The notes: a model not told the origin generated them from the sequence alone. DNA of 64,000 nucleotides from Epiperipatus broadwayi (GCA_028023455.1 JAQFVV010012398.1:2812682-2876681); one strand, 5' to 3'; counted from the stretch's first letter, positions 12,172 to 23,139 are shown. Numbers and translations: made by a program.

Positions 12172-12627
12172 GCTATAGAATACCAACACTGTCAATAAAT
12201 ATTTTAAAAGCACAGATGGTCCACCTATGATTAGAGCTCATTCTATAAATAAATCAATTTTTATTGACTGTGCCTAAATTTGGGCTTGAATCCATTTTAT
12301 GAGCCTGATCTTTACAATGGTAAGTTATTTGCACAAATTCAGTTTATATATCACAGGGAAGAAAAAGTTTTTCATTTTTTAATTGCCTGAGATGCTGAAT
12401 CTTATTAGTTTGAATATATGTAATAATTAGTAGTATAGCAGTTATATATATGTTGTGAAAAGAAATTCAAGTAATTTTCCAATTTAAAAATCAGGCTCAT
12501 AATAGCTTAAAGCCCTGATTTAGGCATGGTCAATAAAAGTTACTTTATATAAAGAATAAGCTCTAAGCATAGGTAGACCACCTATGCTTTTAAAATATTT
12601 TTAATAGAGACTGTATGTATTCTATTG
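12172..12627. repeat. Fold-back repeat just upstream of a MARS2 exon
   Basis: Arms of about 138 bp (12172-12309 and 12491-12627) are imperfect reverse complements. Shared blocks include the region around GGTCCACCTATG/CATAGGTAGACCACC, TTGACTGTGCC/GGCATGGTCAA and ATGAGCCTGAT/ATCAGGCTCAT. The spacer is about 180 bp. It ends about 115 bp before the splice acceptor at 12741-12742, so it may bring the acceptor region near a stable RNA hairpin. Confidence 0.6.
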
Positions 12628-12742
12628 AGTATGTGTAAAAATTAGTATTCTATTAATAGTAATTTATTTTTTATTTATAAAGGAATTATAGTAATAATAA
12701 TAATTACTAATTTATTATCATTATTTTCGTTTTTTCTTTAAG

Positions 12743-12934
12743 ATTACAATAGTATAAAAGCTATCAACATTGTGAATGCTGAATTAGCAGACACCCTGGG
12801 CAATCTTCTCAATCGATGTCTTTCTTCATCTATAAATCCACAACAGAAGTTTCCTGTCTTTCACCCTGCTGTCTTTGATCAATTCTGCAATCCAGAGGGC
12901 AGCACTTTGCAAGAAGCTTTGCAGAAACTACCAG
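12743..12934 (+). CDS. MARS2: Mitochondrial methionyl-tRNA synthetase, penultimate visible exon
   Basis: Internal exon encoding part of the C-terminal anticodon-binding helical domain of a mitochondrial-type methionyl-tRNA synthetase, which charges tRNA-Met in the mitochondrial matrix. The reading NIVNAELADTLGNLLNRC followed by INP matches the conserved N-x-ELAD-x-LG-x-LLNR-C block of the family. The acceptor is a pyrimidine tract plus AAG at 12740-12742 and the donor is CCAG|GTAAAC at 12934/12935. The exon begins after the first base of a codon (G from the upstream exon plus AT gives Asp) and also ends in phase 1. Upstream exons with the HIGH and KMSKS motifs are not in the window. An ATG at 12772 is internal and is not a start. 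Confidence 0.9.
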
Positions 12935-13059
12935 GTAAACATATTTTCATCTGATTTTAAAAATATGTCTAAAATGCATAATGGTACAATTAGGTTGGTT
13001 AACTGTCATATTGTTTCAATAACAGTAGAGAGAAACATTTTGTGTTAGTATTGTACTAG

Positions 13060-13370
13060 TCACATATTAACCACCAACAACCCAAGCCACGGTCGGATTC
13101 AAACCCAGTTAAATCAAAGAATTAAATCCAAGACCAAACTGAATTCAAATGCAACTCACGAGCTCAGATCAAATTAATGGACAATATATGTCGACGGCAC
13201 ATGACTATGCGCCAAGAAACTAGCTCAACGGATGATGATGATTCCTGGGACCCTGATCTGACTCTACTAATGACTATGGATATTTATAAATCAATCTATA
13301 TGTATATGTTCGGGTTGCCAATACAGACAGCGAGCATTAATATTAAAATAGTTATTAAATAATGAAGAAA
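13060..13370 (-). repeat. GC-richer repeat with a box B-like motif (possible SINE)
   Basis: This segment has a more balanced base composition than its flanks. On the - strand at about 13085-13115 it carries GGGTTTGAATCC, a near match to the polymerase III box B. A convincing box A is not visible. A degenerate tRNA-derived SINE is possible, but another repeat type is equally plausible. Confidence 0.3.
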
Positions 13371-14424
13371 GTTAAAACCAAATGTGTTATATAAAATGTT
13401 TAATAATAATAAATATTTTTACCAAAATCACACTTTTCTTTATGTTTGCCGTAATATCATATAAATATAATTTATCCAAACTTCAAACACTTTTAGCAAA
13501 CTTTATTTGTACACACACCTACGTTTCGACTGACCTGCAGTCTTCTTCAGAGCTATGATATAATGAACAAAAAATATATATATATATATTAAAAACCTGA
13601 AATAAATAATCAAACCCAAATAAAACAATTAATATAAAATAAAATGTACTACATAAATGAAAAATAAATATAAATTATACATGTGTATTCTTAACTTTAT
13701 ACATATATACATTCAAGGACAACTATTAATCTAAATATTATCTATTTTATTATTATTAACAATCTACTAATTATCTGTATTCTTCATAAACTTAAACTTT
13801 ATGATTAGTAATTAAAATTCTTTTAATTTTAAATCATATTTATTATTTTCTTACTCATTCTTCTTTTAAAATTAATATTTTATATTTATTATTGCTGAAT
13901 ATTTAAAACCTATAAACTTTATAATCTTTACACTTACTAAGGCTATTCTGATCTTCAAAATAAAATAATGAAAAATCGTTTTTTTTTCAAAAAATTATCT
14001 TATACCCTAGCTCCCTCTATTACATATTATTTAAACTAAATATATATCCCCTACAACTCTTTATTTATATATATATATTTACACTTTAACTTTTATTATA
14101 TAATACTCATAAATTTATATTATACTTCTTTATATGTTTATATATATATAAACCCTACAACTTTATTTACATATATATTTTTTTATTTTATATATTTTAA
14201 CTTTTATCATTATTTTTATATAATTCTTATAAAAAATTTTTATACTGTTTTATATGTAAATATTATGCTAAGTTTATTAATTTATTTATTTATTATTATT
14301 TAATATCTGTAAATATACCCAAATTTATATTCGTATTGAACCTAACCATTTTTTATCATCCCCAACTTATTTATTAACAATTATCTCTTTACATATTTAC
14401 CTCTATATATCTTATTTAATAACT

Positions 14425-14536
14425 AAACCAATCTCATCCTAATCCCAGAATCTCTATTAAATTCTGGTTTTATCTTTCTTATTAATATAGCTTCTTTTAT
14501 TTTCCTTTCTTTAATACTTTTTGTATATAACTTCAT
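14425..14536 (-). pseudogene. Penelope-like polyprotein C-terminal fragment (left arm)
   Basis: Mirror image of the fragment at 14557-14670, read on -, from near the palindrome centre outward to a stop at about 14423-14425. It has the same C-terminal residues KERKIKEAILIRK then IKPEFNRDSG. Penelope-like elements normally carry an RT and often a GIY-YIG endonuclease; only the extreme C-terminus is left here. Confidence 0.65.
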
Positions 14537-14556
14537 TTACACAAAGTTCAATAAAA

Positions 14557-14670
14557 ATGAAGTTATATACAAAAAGTATTAAAGAAAGGAAAATAAAAGA
14601 AGCTATATTAATAAGAAAGATAAAACCAGAATTTAATAGAGATTCTGGGATTAGGATGAGATTGGTTTAG
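14557..14670 (+). pseudogene. Penelope-like polyprotein C-terminal fragment (right arm)
   Basis: A frame of about 37 codons ending with TAG at 14668-14670. It reads KERKIKEAILIRK then IKPEFNRDSG near its end. The pattern (R/K)KIKEA-x-x-I-x-x-x-KP-x-x-NRD-x-G is the hallmark of the C-terminal end of the GIY-YIG endonuclease domain of Penelope-like retroelements. The first codons lie against the palindrome centre, so the copy is truncated by the inversion. Identification rests on motif recall, not on a search. Confidence 0.65.
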
Positions 14671-15540
14671 TTATTAAATAAGATATATAGAGGTAAATAT
14701 GTAAAGAGATAATTGTTAATAAATAAGTTGGGGATGATAAAAAATGGTTAGGTTAAATACGAATATAAATTTGGGTATATTTACAGATATTAAATAATAA
14801 TAAATAAATTAATTAATAAACTTAGCATAATATTTACATATAAAACAGTATAAAAAATTTTTATAAGAATTATATAAAAATAATGATAAAAGTTAAAATA
14901 TATAAAATAAAAAAATATATATGTAAATAAAGTTGTAGGGTTTATATATATATATAAACATATAAAGAAGTATAATATAAATTTATGAGTATTATATAAT
15001 AAAAGTTAAAGTGTAAATATATATATATAAATAAAGAGTTGTAGGGGATATATATTTAGTTTAAATAATATGTAATAGAGGGAGCTAGGGTATAAGATAA
15101 TTTTTTGAAAAAAACGATTTTTCATTATTTTATTTTGAAGATCAGAATAGCCTTAGTAAGTGTAAAGATTATAAAGTTTATAGGTTTTAAATATTCAGCA
15201 ATAATAAATATAAAATATTAATTTTAAAAGAAGAATGAGTAAGAAAATAATAAATATGATTTAAAATTAAAAGAATTTTAATTACTAATCATAAAGTTTA
15301 AGTTTATGAAGAATACAGATAATTAGTAGATTGTTAATAATAATAAAATAGATAATATTTAGATTAATAGTTGTCCTTGAATGTATATATGTATAAAGTT
15401 AAGAATACACATGTATAATTTATATTTATTTTTCATTTATGTAGTACATTTTATTTTATATTAATTGTTTTATTTGGGTTTGATTATTTATTTCAGGTTT
15501 TTAATATATATATATATATATTTTTGTTCATTATATCATA

Positions 15541-15570
15541 GCTCTGAAGAAGACTGCAGGTCAGTCGAAA
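15541..15570 (+). ncRNA. Hammerhead-like core in the Penelope 3' end (right arm)
   Basis: CTGAAGA, then an extra A, then stem GACTG/CAGTC around a 5-nt loop, then GAAA and CG. This resembles the CUGANGA-stem II-GAAA order of a hammerhead. However, I find no convincing helix I pairing or cleavage triplet in the expected place, and the extra A is non-canonical. The mirror copy is at about 13524-13553 on -. It may be a degenerate Penelope terminal-repeat hammerhead. Confidence 0.35.
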
Positions 15571-15634
15571 CGTAGGTGTGTGTACAAATAAAGTTTGCTA
15601 AAAGTGTTTGAAGTTTGGATAAATTATATTAATA

Positions 15635-17706
15635 AATATTTTTGTTCAAATTGTTTATGATTAACATTATTACCTCTAGTCTTTAGAAACGGGAGTTACA
15701 ATTTACAATAAGTAATGGCAGTCATGCTCACATGCCAATAACTAATACGCAAAGGTGGGAGAAATATATATGTCTGTGCCCCGATAAGTAAACACAGGTA
15801 AATAAAGGTATTTGGCTTGGAAAGAAATTATTATTCTAATTTTAAAAGAAAAAAATGTGAGATTCATTTTTACACATCAGTTAAAGCAATTCACGAAAAG
15901 CATGATAAATATTTGGGCATAACTTTGATGTTTAACAAAGAACTTATTTAATTATAGATGAAGATGAAGTTGTTTGACTTTAATAAAATCAATTCATTAC
16001 AATTTATGAGCATGGGTTTATTGGAACTGAGAAGTAAACGGTACTGATGACTTACGAGCATTAAGAACAAATACGAAATATAATGGCTTGTTGGTGATTT
16101 GAGAAGTAGAAGGGCGGCTTGTATTTTGCAAGTCTTTTCTGCCCTATAAAGGATTTGTGGAATACAGGGAAAGCCAGGCTGGGACATGGCTGCGAACCTT
16201 TGGTGTTCCAATATAATAACAAGTGAGGGAGGAAGTGATTTCTTCCTAGGTAATTAAAGTAACAAGATCACCGATGACAAGCCTATGAAGGAGGAGGTGG
16301 CTCGCGCCAGCAATGTTCAGGAAGTGATGATTCAATGATCATCATATTTAATTAAGAAAGCCAAGTTACATAAGGAATGCTCTACGTAATGATCTGATCA
16401 TGTCAGATTAAAATCAAATGTGCTTAAAATAAACGTGCTTAAACGCAATTATAAAATTATACTAATCATGCTTTAAATATCATGCCCTCCCTGAATATTA
16501 ATGTAAAATACAAAATTTAAATTAGAATATATTGATTTTATTTTCTTTATCAACCTTTTGCAAAACAGTTTAACATTATTAATATGATTAAATAAATATT
16601 TGTGAAATCAATAAAATAGCCGGGAGCATAGATTAGAAAATGGGCTAATAGTTATTATCAGCCATTAGTAAAAATAGCAAACATTTAATAAATCCTTCAA
16701 CTCGATAATTAATAGAACCGTATTAAATTAGTTCTAATGGGCAATAAGTTAACTATAAAATCTAATACAATATTATTTTCATAAGGTAAGTGTAATGAAA
16801 GAGATTATTATCGAGTTGAAGTATTATTGGCATATAATCAAAAATAAATGATATTAATAATCATTCAATAAATATATAATATAGTTAGTTAAATGAACCG
16901 CCATCGTAAGAAAAGGAAAGTTAACAAAATATTAATTTTAAAGACTAGAGATAAAATAGAGAATTACTATACAAATTAAGACATTATAAAACAAGAAGAA
17001 ATTTAACAGTAGTTAATTTAAAAGGTGGTTTAAAGTAAAGTTCAGAAACTGGCCAGAACGTCACGGTTAAGAAAAGAAAGATATTACCAGTCCTTCCATA
17101 GTTTGTTCCTTAGTTTACAAGGCAGAGTCCAATTGGGTTGAGATAATAACGTAGGCGCGCATTTTAACTTATATGAATAGCATTTGGATTGATTTCTTTC
17201 AGGTTTCGGCAGCTCACGATTGGTATGGACAAGTTTCAATTTGCAGCTACATTGAAGATTTTTTGGGAACTTTGGGGTCCAGCAATTAGATCCCCAAAGT
17301 TAGCCATGCATCATGCTGAAAACACTATAAGAATTCACAATTTAAATTAACATAACTTCAGGTAGCAATTCTTCTGTAAAAAGTATGGCTTCTCTCTTCT
17401 TGAAACTTTTCCGGGCTATTTATACCTGTCATGTAGTTTCTCGCCCATTCTGACTCTTGATGCCTTCAGGCTAAAGCTTTTTACATTATCAAAAGTTAAA
17501 AATTTTGTTAATTGATTTTAGATCCATTCCTTCGATAAGACTTTCAAATCCATTAACTTTGAATTCATTTTCTAATTAGAAAATTAATTTGTAAAACTGA
17601 ATAAACGATTTTAATTGAGAACCGTCCTTACATTGTAAATTATTATTTTTACTAATTAATAAAAATTCCCCATTGTTTTTGGGAAAGGACGATCTGAAAG
17701 CTTATC
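15635..17706. other. Non-coding stretch of mixed composition
   Basis: Less AT-rich patches at about 15720-16330 and 17040-17480 look like old repeats, but no coding motif, terminal repeat or RNA promoter could be defined. The frame at 15948-16211 (-) is unsupported. Confidence 0.4.
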
Positions 17707-17711
17707 GAAAG

Positions 17712-18450
17712 TATAGTATTTGGAATAATAATAATAATAGTGTATTCCAGAAGTAAAAATAAAAAGGCAGATTTTAAAAATACAAGTAAAAAACGTTATG
17801 GGGGTTTTGATTAAAATACGGAAATAAGATAGATTGTTTTATATGATAACATTCATTAATTAAAATCTAAATCAAACATTCACTAATTAAAGTCTAAAAT
17901 AAGGATTTACTAATTGAAGTAAAGTAACGATTTCTAATTAAAAATGAAAGTACAATTAATTAATTAAAAGGACTGATAAGGATCAAGCGAAAGCAGAACA
18001 AAGGAGAAAAAGAAGCGAAGCCAGGTAATTTTAAAACACAGAATTTTTCCAGCTTGCTGTGTGACCAGAGTGGGAATCTTTATATAGAGAAAGGGATATA
18101 TGAACAACAGAGGTATAACCCAGAACTAGCGGAGTCTGAAGGTTCCAAGATCCGTATAGGTAATTACAGATCTTCTCGATCTTATTATTATTTTTGTACG
18201 TCTAAAATGGCTAATTTTAGAATACGGAATAATTAAAATATTAATAGACTTTAAGAAGAGGTTTTGGCAAACCGGCCATCTTAGAATCGAACTGTTAGTG
18301 GGGAAATCGGACACGCAATTATGTATATAATTTCTTATATGTGTTATGAACTCAAAATTGTTATAAACTAAAATATAAATAAATCACTGTATTCTATTTG
18401 TAGTAAAAATCTTTTTATTTATTTAATTTGTTACATGTGAATACAAAGTA
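17712..18450 (+). repeat. 5' LTR of Gypsy element 1
   Basis: Begins TATAGTATTTGG and ends AATACAAAGTA; the 3' LTR begins TATAATATTTGG and ends AATACAAAGCA. The termini are TA...TA/CA instead of TG...CA. A TATA-like TTTATATAGAG lies at about 18079 and a polyadenylation signal AATAAA at 18378-18383. The paired LTR differs mainly by transitions and by one 3-bp difference in an AAT-repeat run. Confidence 0.9.
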
Positions 18451-18453
18451 AAT

Positions 18454-18465
18454 TGGCGCAGTCGG
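18454..18465 (+). other. Primer binding site, tRNA-Ser type
   Basis: TGGCGCAGTCGG directly follows the LTR plus a 3-nt spacer. TGGCGCAGTCG is complementary to the CCA-ending 3' acceptor strand of insect-type tRNA-Ser, the primer used by 17.6/297-like Gypsy elements. Confidence 0.8.
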
Positions 18466-18489
18466 TTGAACGAACTTGTAGATAAGAAA

Positions 18490-19373
18490 ATGTCGATTGG
18501 ACAGGGATCAATATCTGAATTTAATGTAGAAAATCCAGGTGAATGGCCATTATATAGAATTCAGTTGCAGAATTTTTTTAAGTTGAACGAAATTATGGAC
18601 AATAGTAGAAAAGTGGCAGCTTTATTATGTTTGTCAGGGACGAGATTAATAGAAATAGTAAATAAGTTATTTGAGGGACCTATTTCGGACTCAGTCGAAT
18701 ATGAAGAAATAGTACAGAAAATAACAGATTATTTCAGCCCGCAACCGTCTAAATTCATAGCAAGATTGGCATTGCGTAACAGAAGGCAAGCAAACGGTGA
18801 AAAAAATAAGAGTATGATATAGCATTAAGGCAGTTGATAAAAGACTTAATATGGAAATTATGGTGACCACGCTTTATTAGATCAGTTGCTTTGGGGAATG
18901 GCAGATGAAAGGTTAAGACAAAACGTATTAACAGAATCAGATTTGACTTATGAATTGGCGATCAAAAAGGGTAATGCTTTTGAAGCAGTTTTAGAACAGG
19001 CTGCAGCATTTAGAAATAAGACCGAAGTAGAAAATAAAGCGACTGTATATAAAATGGAAAATAGTTTTACACGTACAACACTGAAGGCAGACAGAGAAAA
19101 AAATGATGTATGGAAATGTTATTGTTGTGGAAAAACAGGGCACATAGCCAAGTACTGTCGATGGTGGAAGGAAAATTGTTATAACTGTGGGAATAAAGGT
19201 CACTTAATGAAGGTTTGTAAGAAACCAAAACAAAAAGAGAAACTAGATACAGAAAACCGAAGAGAAGTGAAGTACGAGCAAGTTAATAGCACATCGGACA
19301 ATACATGGCAAGACAAAAGCCAGTATGTACTAACAGTTATAATAGGGAAGAAGAAAGTAGTAATGGAAGTCGA
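18490..19373 (+). pseudogene. gag: gag of Gypsy element 1 (capsid and nucleocapsid)
   Basis: Structural protein of the virus-like particle. The first in-frame ATG is at 18490, 25 bp after the primer site. The capsid-like part runs to about 19060. Two CCHC zinc knuckles follow: CYCCGKTGHIAKYC (19117-19158) and CYNCGNKGHLMKVC (19177-19218). The frame breaks near 18812 (apparent loss of one base, giving a stop at 18820-18822) and returns to the original frame by about 18886, so two opposite shifts are inferred. Gag then runs in the same frame directly into the protease region, which suggests the ancestral gag and pol were one frame or that the shift seen there is a mutation. Confidence 0.85.
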
Positions 19374-22358
19374 CAGGGATCTGGTATTTCTTTAATTTCA
19401 GAAAAAATTTGGAAAGAAATACATATAAAAGACCAGTCGCTAGAAATAAAAAAGTCAAACATAAAAATAAAAGGTATAACCGGGCAGTCAATAGAACTAG
19501 TGGGAGTGACTAAAGTCCCAGTTAGTTACGGAATAAAAAAGTGTGAATTACCGTTATATATTGTAAAAAATGAACTAACCCCGATAATCCGGAGAGAATG
19601 GTTTCGAGAATTAGGAATCTCAATAAATATAATTAAAAAAGTTACGGTGGAAAAAGAAATAATGGAAAAATATCCAGACTTATTTTCGGAAGAGTTAGGC
19701 TTGATTAAAACTAATCCAGTAGACGTAGAACTATTGGACAACGCTCGTCCAATAGTATGTAAACCTAGAAAGATTCCTTTTGCCCAGAGAGATAAAGTTG
19801 AGGAGAAATTGAAAAAACTAGTAAATAAAGGCGTTATAACGGCAGTAGAAGACGCAGAATGGGCTACGCCCATAGTTATAATAACGAAGCCTGATGGACA
19901 GATCAGAATTTGTGGGGATTATCGTTGCACAGTTAATAAGTTTTTAAATAAAGGAGTGTATCCATTTCCTAACGTGAGATAAGTTTTGGCGAATTTAGCT
20001 AATGCAAAATATTTCGCAAAGCTTGATCTTAATTCGGCATTTCACCAATTGAAAGTTACTGAAAATACAGCACGTATGTTGACGTTAACCACGCCTTTTG
20101 GGCTGTACAAATGGAATAGGCTGCCTTTTGGGATAACAACAGTGCCGAACATTTTTCAGGCTAAATTAAACTTATTGTTGCGAGGATTAAAAGGAGTAAT
20201 CCCATACTACGACGATATCTTAATAACGGCAACGTCTAGTGAAACTTTAAGGGAAAAAATTGCTGACATATGTTTTAAATTAAATCAAGCAGGAGTGAAG
20301 TTGAATAAAGAAAAATGTGTGTGGATAACTCAGGAATTATAATTTTTAGGCCATACTGTAAGTGATAAAGGAAAAAGACCACTGGAAAATAAAATCAGGG
20401 CAGTCAGAAATGCGGAAAAACCTACAAACGTAAAACAACTTCAGGCGTTTCTAGGACTCATGAATTTTTTTGAACCATTCTTGAAAAATAAAGCGATGGT
20501 AGCGAAACCTATGTACGAGTTATTAAGAAAGAAAAAAAATGGATCTGGACAGAAATCCAAGATAAAGCATTTCATGAAATAAAAGAATTATTAACATCAG
20601 ATATTCTATTAATGCATTTTGATAGTAACCTGGAGGTAAGGATTACTACGGACGCATCAGACTGGGGAGTGGGAGCGGTATTAGCCCATCCCATAGGAGA
20701 TAAAGAACGGCCAGTGGCATTTGCATCTAGAGTTATGTCGAAAGCAGAGGTCAACTATAGTCAAATAGATAAAGAGGCGCTTGCAATCATTTTTGCAATA
20801 AAAAAATATCATCAATATATGTTTGGTCGTAGTTTTGAAATTGTTACAGATCACAAACCATTATTTGGAATATTAAGTAACGATTGGACCGCTCCAGAGC
20901 ATTTAAGCCCGCGTATGCTGCGGTGGAGGAATGTACTCGCCGCGTATGATTATAAACTAGTTTATAAAAAGGGGAAGGAAATACCACACGCTGATGCGTT
21001 ATCACATTTTCCAGATAGGAGGGAAAAAAGCAAAATGGAAATAGAAATAAATTACATAGATTATATTAACTCAGCCGTAATAAATTCTAACACGGTCAGA
21101 AAATGGACAGAGAATGAAAAAAGATACGAATGCCTGATTCAGTGGATTAAGAATGGCTGGCCTAAATCCAAACCGAATTACTTAGCCATGGGGTTTTGGA
21201 CAAACAGGTTTAATCTTTCAGTTAGTAATAAGTGTATTATTATGGGTGATAGAGTAGTGATACCTCCGGAAGGGAGAAAAAACACATTAAAACTTATACA
21301 TGAAGGGCATCCGGGCATAGTGCGAGTGAAAGCTTTGGCACATAGCTATGTCTGGTGGCCTAAAATAAATGAAGATATTGAAAATTACATAAAGCTCTGT
21401 GATGCATGTCAAACTGAAGTGCAGTTGCCAAGTAAAATATTGTTGCAATGGAAGGAAGCAACTAAGCCATGGGAAAGAGTGCATATGGATCATGCAGGGC
21501 CAGTGAACAACAAGATGCTACTGATATTAGCTGATGCATTATCAAAAATGGATTGAGTGCCATATAGTATGGAATACCAGTGCGGCTGAGACGATTAAAT
21601 GTCTTAAGTCAACATGTTTAATTCATGGCCTGCCAGAAGTTATCGTAACAGAAAATGGAGCTGGTTTTGCAAGCAATGAACTTAGACAGTTTTTTGATGC
21701 TGGGGGGATCCGTCACTTATACTCACCAGCATATCACCAGCAATCAAATGGATTGGCGGAGAGTGCAGTTCAGCAAGTGAAGTCGTTTCTGAAGAAAATG
21801 AACACTACTAATATTGATTTACAGGAAAAATTACAGGGATTTATGTTAACCCAGCATACTACTCCATCGACGATTACGGGAAAAACGCCAGCAGAATTGA
21901 TGTTTGGACGGAAATTACGAATACAATTAGTAGTTCTGAAACCAACTGAAATGAAATATACACGAGATGTGCAATCATATAAAAACTTTAAAATGGGAGA
22001 ATCAGTCTGGGTTCGAGTTGTCATACAGAAAACATGGATTAAAGGAATGATTGGACAAAATATATCGACACAAATATATGTAGTGGAAGGGGAAAATGGT
22101 AACAAATATAGAAGGCACATCAACCACTTAAGAAAACGAGAATTAGATCAAGTCCCACTGGAGTTTTGGCAGAATTTGAACAGCAATGAGACAGAGGAAA
22201 ATGAAAGAAATATAGAAAAGAAATCAGAAAAACAATACATAGGGGAGGAACACAAAGATGTTATAATGGAAGAACTTCGACCAGAAGCACAGAAGAGCAA
22301 ATCACCCAGGCCGCTTAGAATTAAAAGGAAACCGGAAAGGTTTAAAGATTATGTATAA
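19374..22358 (+). pseudogene. pol: pol of Gypsy element 1 (protease, RT, RNase H, integrase), broken
   Basis: Protease: the active-site D-T/S-G is destroyed by an apparent 1-base loss at about 19371-19377 (gag frame ends VD; the next frame resumes GSGISLISEKIW). RT: about 19740-20420, catalytic YYDD at 20205-20216. RNase H: about 20600-21020, TTDAS and TDHKP. Integrase: zinc H-H-C-C at about 21295-21410, first catalytic Asp in HMDHAGP (21488-21490), second position Glu instead of Asp (TENG, 21651-21653), Glu in GLAES (21759-21761). The tail ends RFKDYV. Lesions: stop codons TAA at 19980-19982 and 20340-20342, an A-run frameshift at 20532-20539 and an A-run insertion at 21544-21548. Confidence 0.9.
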
Positions 22359-22380
22359 GTGACATTTATATTTCTGGAGT

Positions 22381-22392
22381 AAGGGGAGGAAT
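22381..22392 (+). other. Polypurine tract of Gypsy element 1
   Basis: AAGGGGAGGAAT lies directly before the 3' LTR start at 22393, the expected site of plus-strand priming. Confidence 0.75.
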
Positions 22393-23134
22393 TATAATAT
22401 TTGGAATAATAATAATAATAATAGTGTACTCCAGAAGTAAAAATAAAAATGCAGATTTTAAAAATACAAGTAAAAAACATTATGGGGGTTTTGATTAAAA
22501 TACGGAAATAAGATAGATTGTTTTATATGATAACATTCATTAATTAAAATCTAAATCGAACATTCATTAATTAAAGTCTAAAATAAGGATTTACTAATTG
22601 AAGTAAAGTAATGATTTCTAATTAAAAACGAAAGTACAATTAATTAATTAAAAGGACTGATAAGGATCAAACGAAAGCAGAACAAAGGAGAAAAAGAAGC
22701 TAACCCGGGTAATTTTAAAACACAGAATTTTTCCAGCTTGCTGTGTGACCAGAGTGGGAATCTTTATATAGAGAAAGGGATATACGAACAACAGAGGTAT
22801 AACCCAGAACTAGCGGAGTCTGAAGGTTCCAAGATCCGTATAGGTAATTACAGATCTTCTCAATCTTATTATTATTTTTGAACGACTAAAATGGCTAATT
22901 TTAGAATACGGAATAATTAAAATATTAATAGACTTTAAGAAGAGGTTTTGGCAAACCGGCCATCTTAGAATAGAACTGGTAGTGGGGAAATCGGACACGC
23001 GATTATATATATAATTTCTTATATGTGTTATGAACTCAAAATTGTTATAAACTAAAATATAAATAAATTGCTGTATTCTATTTGTAGTAAAAATCTTTTT
23101 ATTTATTTAATTTGTTACATGTGAATACAAAGCA
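22393..23134 (+). repeat. 3' LTR of Gypsy element 1
   Basis: 742 bp, about 97% identical to the 5' LTR by eye. The TATA-like box is at about 22763. The frame at 22810-22998 (-) and its counterpart at 18126-18314 are LTR sequence and not genes. Confidence 0.9.
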
Positions 23135-23139
23135 GAAAG

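Larger units (their letters stand above)
13464..15630. repeat. 2.17-kb near-perfect palindrome made of Penelope-like element 3' ends
   Basis: Arms 13464-14538 and 14555-15630 (about 1,075 bp each) are almost exact reverse complements around a 16-nt spacer. Both outer ends carry the same sequence from TATAATTTATCC inward. Each arm reads, from centre outward: a short C-terminal coding fragment of a Penelope-like polyprotein, about 900 bp of AT-rich 3' UTR, then a CTGAAGAAG...CGAAACG motif, then an AATAAA signal. Penelope-like elements are known to insert as inverted or tandem partial copies. The near identity of the arms suggests recent formation or continuing arm-to-arm gene conversion. Confidence 0.85.
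17712..23134 (+). mobile_element. Gypsy-type LTR retrotransposon 1, complete but defective
   Basis: A 5,423-bp element with LTRs at 17712-18450 and 22393-23134, flanked by an identical 5-bp target duplication GAAAG (17707-17711 and 23135-23139). A primer site complementary to the 3' end of tRNA-Ser starts 3 nt after the 5' LTR. A purine tract abuts the 3' LTR. The domain order is gag (CA, two CCHC knuckles), protease, RT, RNase H, integrase, which is the Ty3/Gypsy order. There is no env. At least six disabling lesions are visible. By eye the LTRs differ at about two dozen of about 740 positions (roughly 3%), giving a modest age. Confidence 0.92.

Noticed and set aside
12772-12954. Small gene starting at the ATG 12772
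   Set aside because: The reading extends upstream in frame to a splice acceptor and the conserved residues continue across it; the 3' codons after 12934 are intronic.
13060-13370. tRNA gene at the box B-like motif
   Set aside because: No cloverleaf, no box A at the right spacing and no anticodon stem could be drawn.
15948-16211. 87-codon - strand frame
   Set aside because: No homology recognised; the balanced patch it lies in looks like a decayed repeat.
18126-18314. 62-codon frame repeated at 22810-22998
   Set aside because: Both are the same part of the two LTRs, antisense; not a gene.
22359-22392. env gene in Gypsy element 1
   Set aside because: Only 34 bases lie between the end of the integrase frame and the 3' LTR; no envelope frame can fit.
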